Below are positions 32,012-41,002 of a stretch of 64,000 nt of DNA, one piece after another. Within the stretch, counting starts at the first letter, position 1, and every line of letters starts with the position of its first letter. The position numbers and the translations under genes are program-made. This stretch comes from UMGS1901 sp934122115 (GTDB lineage: Bacteria > Bacillota > Clostridia > TANB77 > CAG-508), in NCBI GenBank assembly GCA_934122115.1, contig CAKOVU010000004.1:1-64000 (forward strand). Reading direction: 5' to 3'. The notes under the pieces were generated by a model, which saw only the letters and a list, made by a program, of their open reading frames with translations, did no database searches and was not told where the DNA came from.

Positions 32012-35000
32012 ATGAAAAAATCCCTTTTAAAAGATACTGTACGACAAATAAAAAATACATTTAAGAGATTTTTATCAATATTATTGATTGTTTTTTTGGG
32101 AGTTGGATTTTTTGCAGGAATAAGAGCTGCAAGTCCAGATATGAAAGATGCAGTAGATACATATTATGATAGCCAAAATATGATGGACTTGGAAGTTATC
32201 TCTACTTTAGGATTAACAGAAGACGATATAAAAGCGATAAAAAATATAGATGGTGTAGAAAATGCAGTATTAGCACATAGTTTTGATGCTACAGTGAAAG
32301 CAGCGGATAAAGATATTGTTGTAAAAGTAGAATCACTACCAACTGAAATAAATGAATTAAAAATAATTGAAGGCAAGCTACCTGAAGAACAGAATGAATG
32401 CGTGGTAGAAGAAAGCTTTTTAATAGGTACTAAATTTAAAATTGGTGACTATATAACAATAAATCCTGAAAAAACACAAACGGATTTCCAATCATCAGAA
32501 GAAGAAAAACAGATTGTGAAAAATAGTGACATGAAGATTGTTGGAACCGTTGAATCTCCAGAGTATATATCAAGAACAAGAGGAACAAGTAAATTAGGAG
32601 CAGGAACAATAAATTATTATATGTTTATTCCAGAGGAAAATATAGATATGGAAGCCTACACGATAGCATATATCACAGTAAAAGGTGCAAAAGAGTTAGA
32701 AACATATAATAAAGATTATCAGGATTTGGTAGATAATGTTTCAAATAAAATAGAATGGATTTCAGAGGAGAGAAAGCAAGCAAGATACCAAGAAATTGTA
32801 GACGAAGCAGAAGAAAAATTAGATAGTGCTCAAAATGAGTACGATACACAGAAAAAACAGGCAGAAGATGAAATAAATCAAGCTCAAGAACAGCTTGAAG
32901 AGGCAAAAAATAAAGTAGAGAGTGGCAAGACTGAATTAGAAAAAAGCAAAAAAAGTTCTAAAAGTGAATTTGAAAAAGCAGAAGCAAATTTAACATCAGG
33001 AGAAGAACAACTAAGAAAAGCCAAGGAAGAATACGAAAGTAAAAAAGATGAAGCAAATAAACAAATAGAAGAAGCGGAACAAAAAATAAAACGATTAAAA
33101 GAGATTCAAGAAAATTATACAACATTGAAAGATCAAGCTACAAAGTTGGAAGAAAGTATTTCTGGAATAAATAAAACATTAGAGCAGTTAAAACAAGATG
33201 AAACAACTAATGCAGTAAAAATAGCAGAATTAGAAAAACAAAAAGTAGAATTGAACGCAGCCTTAGAAAAAGTAAATGCATCAATTTCTATGATAGAGAA
33301 TAGCTGCACACAGCAAGGCTTCGAGGTTGATGGAATAAGTGCGATGGTGGCAAGCATAGAAAGCCAGGTACAGTATGCAAGAAATCAACTAAATGATGCT
33401 GAAACTAAAATAAAAAATACAGAAAATGAATTGGCTCAAGGAAGGGAAAAATTAAAATCCTCAAGAAATGAAGTAAATAAGAAACTAGCAACAGCTCAAG
33501 CAGAGCTGGAGCAAGCAGAAGCCGAGATTAACGAAAATGAAAATAAGTTAAACGATGCAAAGAAGGAAATGGAAGAAAAGCTGGAGGATGCACAACAAAA
33601 ATTAAATGACGCAAAATTGCAGATAGAGAAAATAGAAAAGCCAAAATGGTATATATTGGATAGAAATTCAAATTACGGATATGCAGAATATATACAAGAC
33701 ACAGATAGAATTGGCAATCTTGCAAAAGTATTCCCATTAGTATTTTTCCTAGTTGCTGCACTAATTAGCTTAACATCAATGTCAAGAATGATAGAAGAGC
33801 AAAGAGTTCAAATTGGAACATTAAAAGCTTTGGGATATAATAAATTAAACATATCTATGAAATATATAATCTATGCACTACTGGCAACTATTATTGGCGG
33901 GGTTTTGGGAATGATAGTAGGATTCAAAATGTTGCCACAAATAATATATAGTATGTATGCAATGATGTATACACTTCCTGGAATAGATTGCAAATTTCAG
34001 ATGGATATAGGAGCCCTAGGCTTATTTGCAGCATTGGCATGCACATTAGGAGCTACAATATATACCTGCATTAAAGAACTATCAGAAAAACCAGCAGCAT
34101 TAATGCTTCCTAGGGCTCCAAAGCCAGGAAAGAGAATTTTATTAGAAAGAATAAAATTTGTATGGAACAAAATGAAATTTACGCAGAAAGTTACTGCGAG
34201 AAATATATTTAGATATAAAAAGAAATTTCTAATGACAATAGTTGGGGTGGCTGGCTGTACAGCGTTAATAATTACAGGTTTTGGAATAAGAGATGCAGTT
34301 AGCAAAATGATTCCATCACAATATGGTGAAATATTTAAATATGATTCAATAGTTTCTTTGAAAAATGATATATCTAACAAACAGATAGAAGAGGAACTGA
34401 ATAAAATACAAGAATTAAATAATATTGATAATACAATTAGCTGTTATATGAAAACCGTTGAAATAACAAACATAAAGAATTCACAAACTCTAAATTTGGT
34501 AGTTTTTAAAGAAAACCAAGATTTTTCAGAGTTTATAACATTAAAACCAAGAAGCGGAAAAGAAAACTATAAATTGCAAAATGATTCAGTAATAATATCA
34601 GAAAAAATAGCATCAACTTTGAAAATAAAAGTAGGCGACACTATAACTATAAAAAATACTGATGATATAGAAAAGAATATTAAAGTAGGAGCTATAACAG
34701 AAAATTATTTATATCACTACATATACATGACAGATGGATTATTTAATGAATTGTATGGAGAGAACGCATATAAGCCAAATACAATACTAATAAAAGAAAA
34801 TACAGCAATATCAGAAAATGATGAAGAAGAAATTGGTAGAAAAATATTAAGTGATACAGAAAAAGTATCAGGTGTTACATTTTTATCAAAAACTAAAGAC
34901 ATATTTGGTGATGTAATGGATAAAATGCAGTTAGTGGTATATATACTAATTATTGCAGCGGGATTATTAGCATTTGCAGTATTATATAATTTATCAAATG

Positions 35001-35326
35001 TTAATATAAGTGAAAGAGTAAGAGAATTAGCTACAATAAAAGTGTTAGGATTTTACGATAAAGAGGTATTTGATTACGTAATAAAAGAAACAAGAATTTT
35101 AACTGCTATAGGTATACTATTAGGTATGCTAGGAGGATATTTCTTAACAATGTATATTATAAAAACTTGTGAGTTAGATATGCTAATGTTTGATAAAAGA
35201 ATAGGAATTATGAGCTTCGTGTATGGAATTATAATAACAGTGGTATTTGCAGAAATAGTTAATATTGCGGTAAATAGAACTCTAAAGAAAATAAACATGG
35301 CTGATTCGTTAAAAAGTGTAGACTAA
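32012..35326 (+). CDS. FtsX-type ABC transporter permease with long coiled-coil insert
   Basis: The 1104-aa protein has one N-terminal membrane helix (residues ~19-40), an outside MacB-like domain and a very long charged coiled coil (about 250-545). A block of three helices follows (near 575-695: VFPLVFFLVAALISLTSMSRM...), then a second helix and outer domain (from ~740), and three C-terminal helices (~975-1085). This is the fused two-FtsX-domain plan of bacitracin- or lipoprotein-type exporters. It starts 11 bp after dnaE behind AAGGAGGAAG, and the ATPase gene follows at 9 bp. The substrate is unknown, and the outside coiled coil suggests contact with wall or peptide. Confidence 0.85.
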   Translation: MKKSLLKDTVRQIKNTFKRFLSILLIVFLGVGFFAGIRAASPDMKDAVDTYYDSQNMMDLEVISTLGLTEDDIKAIKNIDGVENAVLAHSFDATVKAADKDIVVKVESLPTEINELKIIEGKLPEEQNECVVEESFLIGTKFKIGDYITINPEKTQTDFQSSEEEKQIVKNSDMKIVGTVESPEYISRTRGTSKLGAGTINYYMFIPEENIDMEAYTIAYITVKGAKELETYNKDYQDLVDNVSNKIEWISEERKQARYQEIVDEAEEKLDSAQNEYDTQKKQAEDEINQAQEQLEEAKNKVESGKTELEKSKKSSKSEFEKAEANLTSGEEQLRKAKEEYESKKDEANKQIEEAEQKIKRLKEIQENYTTLKDQATKLEESISGINKTLEQLKQDETTNAVKIAELEKQKVELNAALEKVNASISMIENSCTQQGFEVDGISAMVASIESQVQYARNQLNDAETKIKNTENELAQGREKLKSSRNEVNKKLATAQAELEQAEAEINENENKLNDAKKEMEEKLEDAQQKLNDAKLQIEKIEKPKWYILDRNSNYGYAEYIQDTDRIGNLAKVFPLVFFLVAALISLTSMSRMIEEQRVQIGTLKALGYNKLNISMKYIIYALLATIIGGVLGMIVGFKMLPQIIYSMYAMMYTLPGIDCKFQMDIGALGLFAALACTLGATIYTCIKELSEKPAALMLPRAPKPGKRILLERIKFVWNKMKFTQKVTARNIFRYKKKFLMTIVGVAGCTALIITGFGIRDAVSKMIPSQYGEIFKYDSIVSLKNDISNKQIEEELNKIQELNNIDNTISCYMKTVEITNIKNSQTLNLVVFKENQDFSEFITLKPRSGKENYKLQNDSVIISEKIASTLKIKVGDTITIKNTDDIEKNIKVGAITENYLYHYIYMTDGLFNELYGENAYKPNTILIKENTAISENDEEEIGRKILSDTEKVSGVTFLSKTKDIFGDVMDKMQLVVYILIIAAGLLAFAVLYNLSNVNISERVRELATIKVLGFYDKEVFDYVIKETRILTAIGILLGMLGGYFLTMYIIKTCELDMLMFDKRIGIMSFVYGIIITVVFAEIVNIAVNRTLKKINMADSLKSVD

Positions 35327-35335
35327 GGAGGAAAA

Positions 35336-36037
35336 ATGGCATATATAGAATTTAATAATGTGGTAAAAGAATATGATGTGGGCGAAAATAAGATTAGAGC
35401 ATTAGATGGAGCAAACTTTTCTATAGATAAAGGTGAATTGGTAGTAATAGTAGGACCAAGTGGGGCTGGAAAAACAACTGCACTTAACGTATTAGGAGGC
35501 ATGGATAGTGTAACATCTGGCGAAGTTTTAATAGATAACCAGCGCGTAGATACTTATTCAGAAAAACAATTGACATACTATAGAAGAGAAGACATAGGAT
35601 TTGTTTTTCAATTTTACAATTTAATTCAAAATTTAACAGCAATAGAAAATGTAGAGCTTGCAACTCAAATTTGTAAAAAGCCACTTGACCCGAATGTAAC
35701 AATGGAAAAAGTAGGATTGAAAAATAGGAAAAATAATTTTCCGTCACAATTATCTGGAGGAGAACAACAAAGGGTTGCAATTGCTAGGGCGATTGCAAAA
35801 AATCCAAAGATATTATTGTGTGATGAGCCAACAGGAGCATTAGATTATAATACTGGTAAACAAATATTAAAACTACTACAGGATACTTGCAGAAAAGAAA
35901 AAATGACGGTAATAATAATAACACACAACAGCGCAATAGCGCCAATGGCAGATAAAGTAATACATTTTAAAAATGGAAAAGCAGAAAATATAAAAATAAA
36001 TCAAAATCAAATATCGGTAGATGAAATTGAATGGTAG
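35336..36037 (+). CDS. MacB/LolD-type ABC transporter ATPase
   Basis: The 233-aa ATPase powers the FtsX-type permease encoded just before it. It has Walker A GPSGAGKTT (residues ~40-48), the Q-loop FVFQFYNLIQNLT, signature LSGGEQQRVAIARA, Walker B ILLCDEPTGALD and the switch His in ITHN. The LTAIENVELA and GALD motifs place it in the mechanotransmission (MacB) class. Confidence 0.93.
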   Translation: MAYIEFNNVVKEYDVGENKIRALDGANFSIDKGELVVIVGPSGAGKTTALNVLGGMDSVTSGEVLIDNQRVDTYSEKQLTYYRREDIGFVFQFYNLIQNLTAIENVELATQICKKPLDPNVTMEKVGLKNRKNNFPSQLSGGEQQRVAIARAIAKNPKILLCDEPTGALDYNTGKQILKLLQDTCRKEKMTVIIITHNSAIAPMADKVIHFKNGKAENIKINQNQISVDEIEW

Positions 36038-36054
36038 AAAATATGGAGTAAAAA

Positions 36055-36369
36055 ATGAATAATGAAAACAATTTAGAAAAGTTAACTAAGGAAGAAATTG
36101 CAGTCCTAGTGGAATCTGGAGGACTATTTGACATGCTACAGGTTATAGATGAGATTTATCCTAGAGGTGCTAATAAAATGAAAAGAAATTTAATTAACGG
36201 TTTTATTGAAGAATATGCACCAAGAACAGATTTATCAAAAGAAGAACTTTCAGATTATGTGCTGCACATAATAGACAGGACTCAGAAAAATTTAGATAGA
36301 ATAAACAAAAAAACTAGAGGCAAAAGGAAAAATAGGAATAAAGAAGAAAAGGATAAAGATGAGAAATAG
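36055..36369 (+). CDS. Small acidic/basic protein (104 aa), unknown
   Basis: I recognise no domain. Two helical segments (LEKLTKEEIAVLVESGGLFDMLQVIDEIYPRGANKMKRNLINGFIEEY, then KEELSDYVLHIIDRTQKNL) precede a basic and then mixed-charge tail (KKTRGKRKNRNKEEKDKDEK). It has no signal or membrane helix. Its stop overlaps the start of the CapA-like gene by 11 bases, so the two are translationally coupled. Confidence 0.55.
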   Translation: MNNENNLEKLTKEEIAVLVESGGLFDMLQVIDEIYPRGANKMKRNLINGFIEEYAPRTDLSKEELSDYVLHIIDRTQKNLDRINKKTRGKRKNRNKEEKDKDEK

Positions 36370-37624
36370 AAGAGATATAAGAACAAAAAAAGAAGTTAAA
36401 AGTAGAAAATTTTATATAATTACTGCAATTTTAATAATTAGTATTATTTTATTATCTATCACGAGATACCTAGAAAATGTACAAAATAAAGAAAAGAGTA
36501 GAAAGCAAAAGGAAGAACTGCTAGAACAAACTCAAAGCATATTCTCTGAATTAGATAAGACAATAGAGAATACTAACAATGAGATAGATAAAGTTGTGAA
36601 TATTAGTGCCGTAGGAGATATTTTGTGCAACGAAGAGCTACTTAAGGATGCTAAAAAAGATGAAAACTACGATTTTTCACATATGTTTTCAGAAGTTGCA
36701 AAGTATACAAAAGAATCAGATATGGCAATAGGCACATTTGAGAGTAATATAGTGGATGGTGAAAACTATTCTGGAATAGGAAAATACAATAGCCCTAATG
36801 AATTTTTAAAAGCTATAAAAAATACTGGAATAAATATTTTATCAGTGGCTCACAATCACTCTTTGGATTATGGAGTAGCAGGATTAAATGAAACTGTAGA
36901 AAAGATTCATAATGAGGAAATAAGTGTAACTGGAATAAAAAATAATACAGAAAATGAGAATTCAACATTTACGGGAAATATAAAAGAAATTAATGGAGTG
37001 AAAATAGCAGTATTATCATACACATATGGCTTAAGTAATGAAAGTGAATTAACTGAGGAAGAAAAAGCGTATGCAAACTTATACGAAGAAGAAAAAGTAA
37101 AGTATGATATAGAGTATGCAAAAGAAAAATCAAATTTTATTATTGTAATAATGCATTGGGGAGAAGTTAATAATAGCTCAATAAGCCGATGGCAGATAGA
37201 TATTAAAAATTATTTAATAGATAATGGCGTTGATATGATTTTAGGGTCTCATCCATCAATTATAGAACCGATGGAAGTGGTTAAAAATTCAGATGGTAAG
37301 AATGTTTTAGTAGCATATTCTCTAGGAAATTATATATCATCATTAACTTATTCTAATGCTGATGTAGAACTTATATTAAATATACAAATTTTGAAAAAAT
37401 CTGGTGAAGAAAAAGCAGTATTAAGAAAGGTTGATTATACACCGATTTATTTACTAGATAATGGGAAAGACGCAGAAAATAGGTTTGAATTAAAAGATAT
37501 GAAAAAGTTAGCGTTAGACTATTTAGCTGGTGATACAAGTAAAATAAATAGGCAAAAATATAATAGTATAGTACAAAAAATAGAATGGTTAAATAAAGTT
37601 GTAAATAATCAAGAAGGGGAATGA
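36359..37624 (+). CDS. capA: CapA-family metallophosphatase-like protein, membrane-anchored
   Basis: An N-terminal membrane helix (residues ~18-38) anchors an outside domain of the CapA/PgsA family (calcineurin-like fold). Motifs in order are SAVGDILC, the pair ESNIVDG and AHNHSLDYG, IIVIMHWGE and GSHPSIIEPME. In Bacillus the homologue helps poly-gamma-glutamate synthesis and export. No CapB/CapC is present here, so the role may differ. It is 421 aa long and overlaps both neighbours or nearly so. Confidence 0.85.
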   Translation: MRNRRDIRTKKEVKSRKFYIITAILIISIILLSITRYLENVQNKEKSRKQKEELLEQTQSIFSELDKTIENTNNEIDKVVNISAVGDILCNEELLKDAKKDENYDFSHMFSEVAKYTKESDMAIGTFESNIVDGENYSGIGKYNSPNEFLKAIKNTGINILSVAHNHSLDYGVAGLNETVEKIHNEEISVTGIKNNTENENSTFTGNIKEINGVKIAVLSYTYGLSNESELTEEEKAYANLYEEEKVKYDIEYAKEKSNFIIVIMHWGEVNNSSISRWQIDIKNYLIDNGVDMILGSHPSIIEPMEVVKNSDGKNVLVAYSLGNYISSLTYSNADVELILNIQILKKSGEEKAVLRKVDYTPIYLLDNGKDAENRFELKDMKKLALDYLAGDTSKINRQKYNSIVQKIEWLNKVVNNQEGE

Positions 37625-37629
37625 AATAT

Positions 37630-38976
37630 ATGAAAGTAGGATTTATCTCTCTAGGTTGCAGCAAGAACTTAGTAGATACAGAAATGATGATAGGATTATT
37701 CAGAGACAAGAATTATGAAATAGTAAGTGATCCTAAAATAGCGGAAGTTATAGTAATAAATACATGTGGTTTTATAGAATCGGCAAAGCAAGAAGCAATA
37801 AACACAATATTGGAGATGGCACAATATAAAAACCCTAAGATTGGAAATTGTAAAAAATTAATTGTAACAGGTTGTTTAGTACAAAGATACAAGGAAGATT
37901 TAGAAAAGACTATGCCAGAAGTGGATATGTTTTTAAGATATAGCGATTATGCTGAAGAAAAAGGAAATTCTGATAAAGTATTTGCAGATGTTTTTTCTGA
38001 ATTAGAAGGTACCAAAAAAGAAAATGAAGAAAAATTACAATTCACAAATAGAATTATAACAACAGGAGATTGCTATGCTTATATCAGAATAGCAGAAGGC
38101 TGTGATAATAGATGCACATATTGTGCAATTCCATCAATAAGAGGAAACTTTGTTAGTAGAAAGATAGAAGATATAATAGAGGAAGCAGAAAAAATTGCAG
38201 AATCTGGAAGGCATGAGATTATATTAATAGCACAAGATACATCAAAATATGGACAAGATATCTATGGAAAGCCAAGTCTTGCCAAGCTATTAAAAGAATT
38301 ATGCAAGATAGATGGAATAAAATGGATAAGATTTTTATATGCTTATCCAGAGACAATAACAGATGAATTAATAAAAGTGGTAAAGGAAAATGAAAAAATA
38401 TGTAAGTATTTTGATATTCCAATTCAACATATATCAAATAAAATTTTAAAAAGAATGAATAGACATACTACATCAGAAGACATTAAAAGAGTAATAACAA
38501 AATTAAGAAAAGAAATTCCAGAAGTGATAATAAGAACAACTGTAATGGTTGGATTTCCAGGTGAAACGAAAGAAGATTTTGATGAGCTGTATGAATTTGT
38601 AAAAGAAGAGAAGTTTGATAGATTAGGAGCATTCATGTATTCGAAAGAAGAAAACACTCCTGCAGCTACTATGGGAAGCCAAATTCATTTTATGACTAAA
38701 AAAAGTAGGTACAATAAAATAATGAATTTACAGCAGCAAATATCAAAAGAACAAGAAGAGAAAAATCTTGGCAGAGAAATCAAAATTTTGATAGAAAATA
38801 TCTCAGAAGATGGTGCTTACCTAATAGGAAGAAGCTATATGGAAGTTCCAGATATAGATGGATTGGTATATGTAAAGAACAGTGAAAATATTGAGTTAAA
38901 TAAGATAAAAGGAAAATACATAGATTGCAAAGTAGTTGATACAAAAGAATATGATTTAATATGTGAAGAAATATAG
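37630..38976 (+). CDS. rimO: Ribosomal protein S12 methylthiotransferase RimO
   Basis: RimO is a radical-SAM enzyme that methylthiolates an Asp of ribosomal protein S12. The 448-aa product has the N-terminal cluster-binding domain (GCSKNLVDTE, NTCGFI, TGCLVQRY), the radical-SAM motif CDNRCTYC near residue 158, and a C-terminal TRAM domain. GCSKN and CAIPSIRG separate it from MiaB, encoded at 58.2 kb. The ATG at 37630 fits the GGGGA ribosome site better than the ATG at 37621, which overlaps the CapA stop. Confidence 0.93.
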   Translation: MKVGFISLGCSKNLVDTEMMIGLFRDKNYEIVSDPKIAEVIVINTCGFIESAKQEAINTILEMAQYKNPKIGNCKKLIVTGCLVQRYKEDLEKTMPEVDMFLRYSDYAEEKGNSDKVFADVFSELEGTKKENEEKLQFTNRIITTGDCYAYIRIAEGCDNRCTYCAIPSIRGNFVSRKIEDIIEEAEKIAESGRHEIILIAQDTSKYGQDIYGKPSLAKLLKELCKIDGIKWIRFLYAYPETITDELIKVVKENEKICKYFDIPIQHISNKILKRMNRHTTSEDIKRVITKLRKEIPEVIIRTTVMVGFPGETKEDFDELYEFVKEEKFDRLGAFMYSKEENTPAATMGSQIHFMTKKSRYNKIMNLQQQISKEQEEKNLGREIKILIENISEDGAYLIGRSYMEVPDIDGLVYVKNSENIELNKIKGKYIDCKVVDTKEYDLICEEI

Positions 38977-39006
38977 AGAAGAATAATAACAGTTGTTGAA
39001 TAATAC

Positions 39007-39035
39007 TTGACTTTAAGGTGATATTATAATATAAA
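39007..39035 (+). promoter_or_regulatory. Promoter of the rubrerythrin gene
   Basis: TTGACT (39007-39012), 17-bp spacer, TATAAA (39030-39035), 32 bp before the ATG. Confidence 0.6.
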
Positions 39036-39067
39036 GTATAAAGAATTTATAAGTGGAGGTAAATAAA

Positions 39068-39601
39068 ATGGAATTAAAAGGTTCAAAGACAGAAAAAAAT
39101 TTAATGGAGGCATTTGCAGGTGAATCACAAGCAAGAAATAAATACACATATTTTGCTAGTGTAGCAAAAAAGGAAGGATATGAGCAAATTGCAGCGCTAT
39201 TCTTAGAAACAGCAGAGAATGAAAAAGAGCATGCAAAAATTCATTTCAAATATTTAAATGGTATAGGTAACACAATGCAAAATTTAGCAGATGCAGCAGC
39301 TGGTGAAAACTATGAATGGACAGATATGTATGATAGAATGGCAAAAGAAGCAGATGAAGAAGGATTTACAGAAATAGCAGCAAAATTTAGAGGAATAGCA
39401 GCAATAGAAAAAGAACATGAAGAAAGATATAGAAAACTATTAGAAAATGTACAAAATGGAGAAGTATTTAAGAAAGGCAGCATAACAATATGGAAATGTA
39501 GAAACTGCGGCCATATAGTAGTAGGAACAGAAGCACCAAAAGTATGCCCTGTCTGCAATCATCCACAATCATATTTTGAAGTAAAAGCAGAAAACTATTA
39601 A
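39068..39601 (+). CDS. rbr: Rubrerythrin (NADH peroxidase type)
   Basis: Rubrerythrin reduces hydrogen peroxide in anaerobes. The 177-aa protein has a ferritin-like diiron domain (FAGESQARNKY, ETAENEKEHA, EEGFTEIAAKFRGIAAIEKEHEERY) and a C-terminal rubredoxin-like iron site with two CxxC pairs (CRNCGH and CPVCNHPQSYF). ATG 39068 follows GTGGAGGTAA. It is the only obvious oxidative-stress gene here and fits an anaerobic lifestyle. Confidence 0.95.
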   Translation: MELKGSKTEKNLMEAFAGESQARNKYTYFASVAKKEGYEQIAALFLETAENEKEHAKIHFKYLNGIGNTMQNLADAAAGENYEWTDMYDRMAKEADEEGFTEIAAKFRGIAAIEKEHEERYRKLLENVQNGEVFKKGSITIWKCRNCGHIVVGTEAPKVCPVCNHPQSYFEVKAENY

Positions 39602-39618
39602 TCGGAGGAAATTTAAAA

Positions 39619-40080
39619 ATGGAAAAAACAAGAGGATTCGAAGTGGCAAAAGGATTCGAAGATAAGCAAATAAATTTACCAATTAGAAAAACAAAATATT
39701 CAGCAGGGTATGATATAGAAGCAGCAGAAGATACAGTTGTTCCAGCTTTTAAGCCAGGAATTGCACCAACTTTAGTAAAAACAGGAATAAAAGCATACAT
39801 GCAAGATGATGAAATGCTATGCTTATATAATAGAAGCTCAAACCCAAAGAAAAAAGGTTTAATATTGGCTAATAGTGTTGGAATAGTAGATAAAGATTAT
39901 TATGGCAATGATGATAATGATGGACATATAATGTTTGCTTTCTATAATATAAATCCAACAGACACCATAATAAAAAAAGGTGACTGTATGGGACAAGCAA
40001 TATTTGAGAAGTTTTTAATATCAGATGATGACACTGCAGAAGGCGCAAGAGTAGGCGGTTTTGGCTCTACTAGCAAGTAA
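39619..40080 (+). CDS. dut: dUTP diphosphatase (trimeric type)
   Basis: The enzyme hydrolyses dUTP to dUMP, keeping uracil out of DNA and feeding thymidylate synthesis. The 153-aa product has the five trimeric dUTPase motifs in order: AGYDIEA, NRSSNPKKKG, NSVGIVDKDYYGN, GDCMGQAIFEKF and RVGGFGSTSK. It lies 17 bp after the rubrerythrin gene behind GGAGG and is probably co-transcribed with it. Confidence 0.93.
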   Translation: MEKTRGFEVAKGFEDKQINLPIRKTKYSAGYDIEAAEDTVVPAFKPGIAPTLVKTGIKAYMQDDEMLCLYNRSSNPKKKGLILANSVGIVDKDYYGNDDNDGHIMFAFYNINPTDTIIKKGDCMGQAIFEKFLISDDDTAEGARVGGFGSTSK

Positions 40081-40135
40081 AAAACATGTGGAATTTTGTA
40101 GCAGAAAACATAGAAAAACGAGTATGAAAAATGAT

Positions 40136-40176
40136 AAAAAATGGTAAGGTTCCTTTTGACTTTTACCATTTTTTAT
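40136..40176 (+). terminator. Terminator after dut, overlapping the carD promoter
   Basis: AAAAATGGTAA (about 40137-40147) pairs with TTTACCATTTTTT (40162-40174). The T-rich arm also forms the spacer of the next promoter. Confidence 0.75.
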
Positions 40177-40184
40177 GTTATAAT
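40156..40184 (+). promoter_or_regulatory. Promoter of carD
   Basis: TTGACT (40156-40161), 17-bp spacer, TATAAT (40179-40184). Confidence 0.7.
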
Positions 40185-40255
40185 AAGAACGTGGTAAAAA
40201 GAGATTTATATAACCTTTATAAAACCTATTATACATTTTGAAAGGAGAATTACAT

Positions 40256-40831
40256 ATGTTTAATGTAGGAGATAAAATAGTATATCCAATGCATGGAGCA
40301 GGAACGATAGATGCTATAGAGCAAAAAGATATTTTAGGAGAAAAGCAGGATTATTATATAATAAAAATGCCTGGAGAAGTAAAGGTTATGGTACCTATTG
40401 CAAAGGCTTCTCAAATAGGAGTTAGAAACATAATTAATAAAGAAGAAGCAGAAAAAGTATTAGAAGTATTAGAAGCAGATGAAACAGAGATGTCAAACAA
40501 TTGGAATAAAAGATATCAAGGTAATATGCTAAAAATGAAAAGTGGTAGTGTATACGAAATAGCTGATGTTGTTAGAAATTTAAGCTATAAGCAAAAAGAA
40601 AAAGGCTTGTCAACAGGTGAGAAGAAAATGCTTAATAATGCTAAGCAAATATTAATAAGTGAATTAGTACTAGCTGAGCATGCAACAGAGCCAGAAGTAG
40701 AAAAATTAATTGAAAATAAAATTAATTTATCATTTGAAGAACATAAAATGGCAAATGGAACAAATTCAGAAGGCAACAACATAGTAAGTAAATTTATTCC
40801 ATTTAATAACGTAGGAGAAGATAATAATTAA
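40256..40831 (+). CDS. carD: CarD-family transcriptional regulator
   Basis: CarD-type proteins bind the RNA polymerase beta subunit and stabilise open promoter complexes. The 191-aa product has the N-terminal RNA-polymerase-interacting Tudor-like domain (FNVGDKIVYPMHGAGTIDAIEQKDILG, residues 2-28) and a helical C-terminal DNA-contacting domain. ATG 40256 follows AAAGGAG. It is a monocistronic unit with promoter and terminator. Confidence 0.9.
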   Translation: MFNVGDKIVYPMHGAGTIDAIEQKDILGEKQDYYIIKMPGEVKVMVPIAKASQIGVRNIINKEEAEKVLEVLEADETEMSNNWNKRYQGNMLKMKSGSVYEIADVVRNLSYKQKEKGLSTGEKKMLNNAKQILISELVLAEHATEPEVEKLIENKINLSFEEHKMANGTNSEGNNIVSKFIPFNNVGEDNN

Positions 40832-40867
40832 GTATAAAAGCTTGATTATTGTGGAAATAAACAAAAA

Positions 40868-40901
40868 ATTAACGGCAAATCTATTCCGTTAATTTTTTTT
40901 C
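40868..40901 (+). terminator. Terminator of carD
   Basis: ATTAACGG (40868-40875) / CCGTTAAT (40886-40893) followed by a long T run. Confidence 0.85.
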
Positions 40902-41002
40902 TTATCCTATATTTACATAAAAATTTGTCATATATGTATAGTAAGAAGGATTTATAATGTTTATGTCGAATATATACTAGTATAGAGGAAGGTAGCCAAA
41001 AA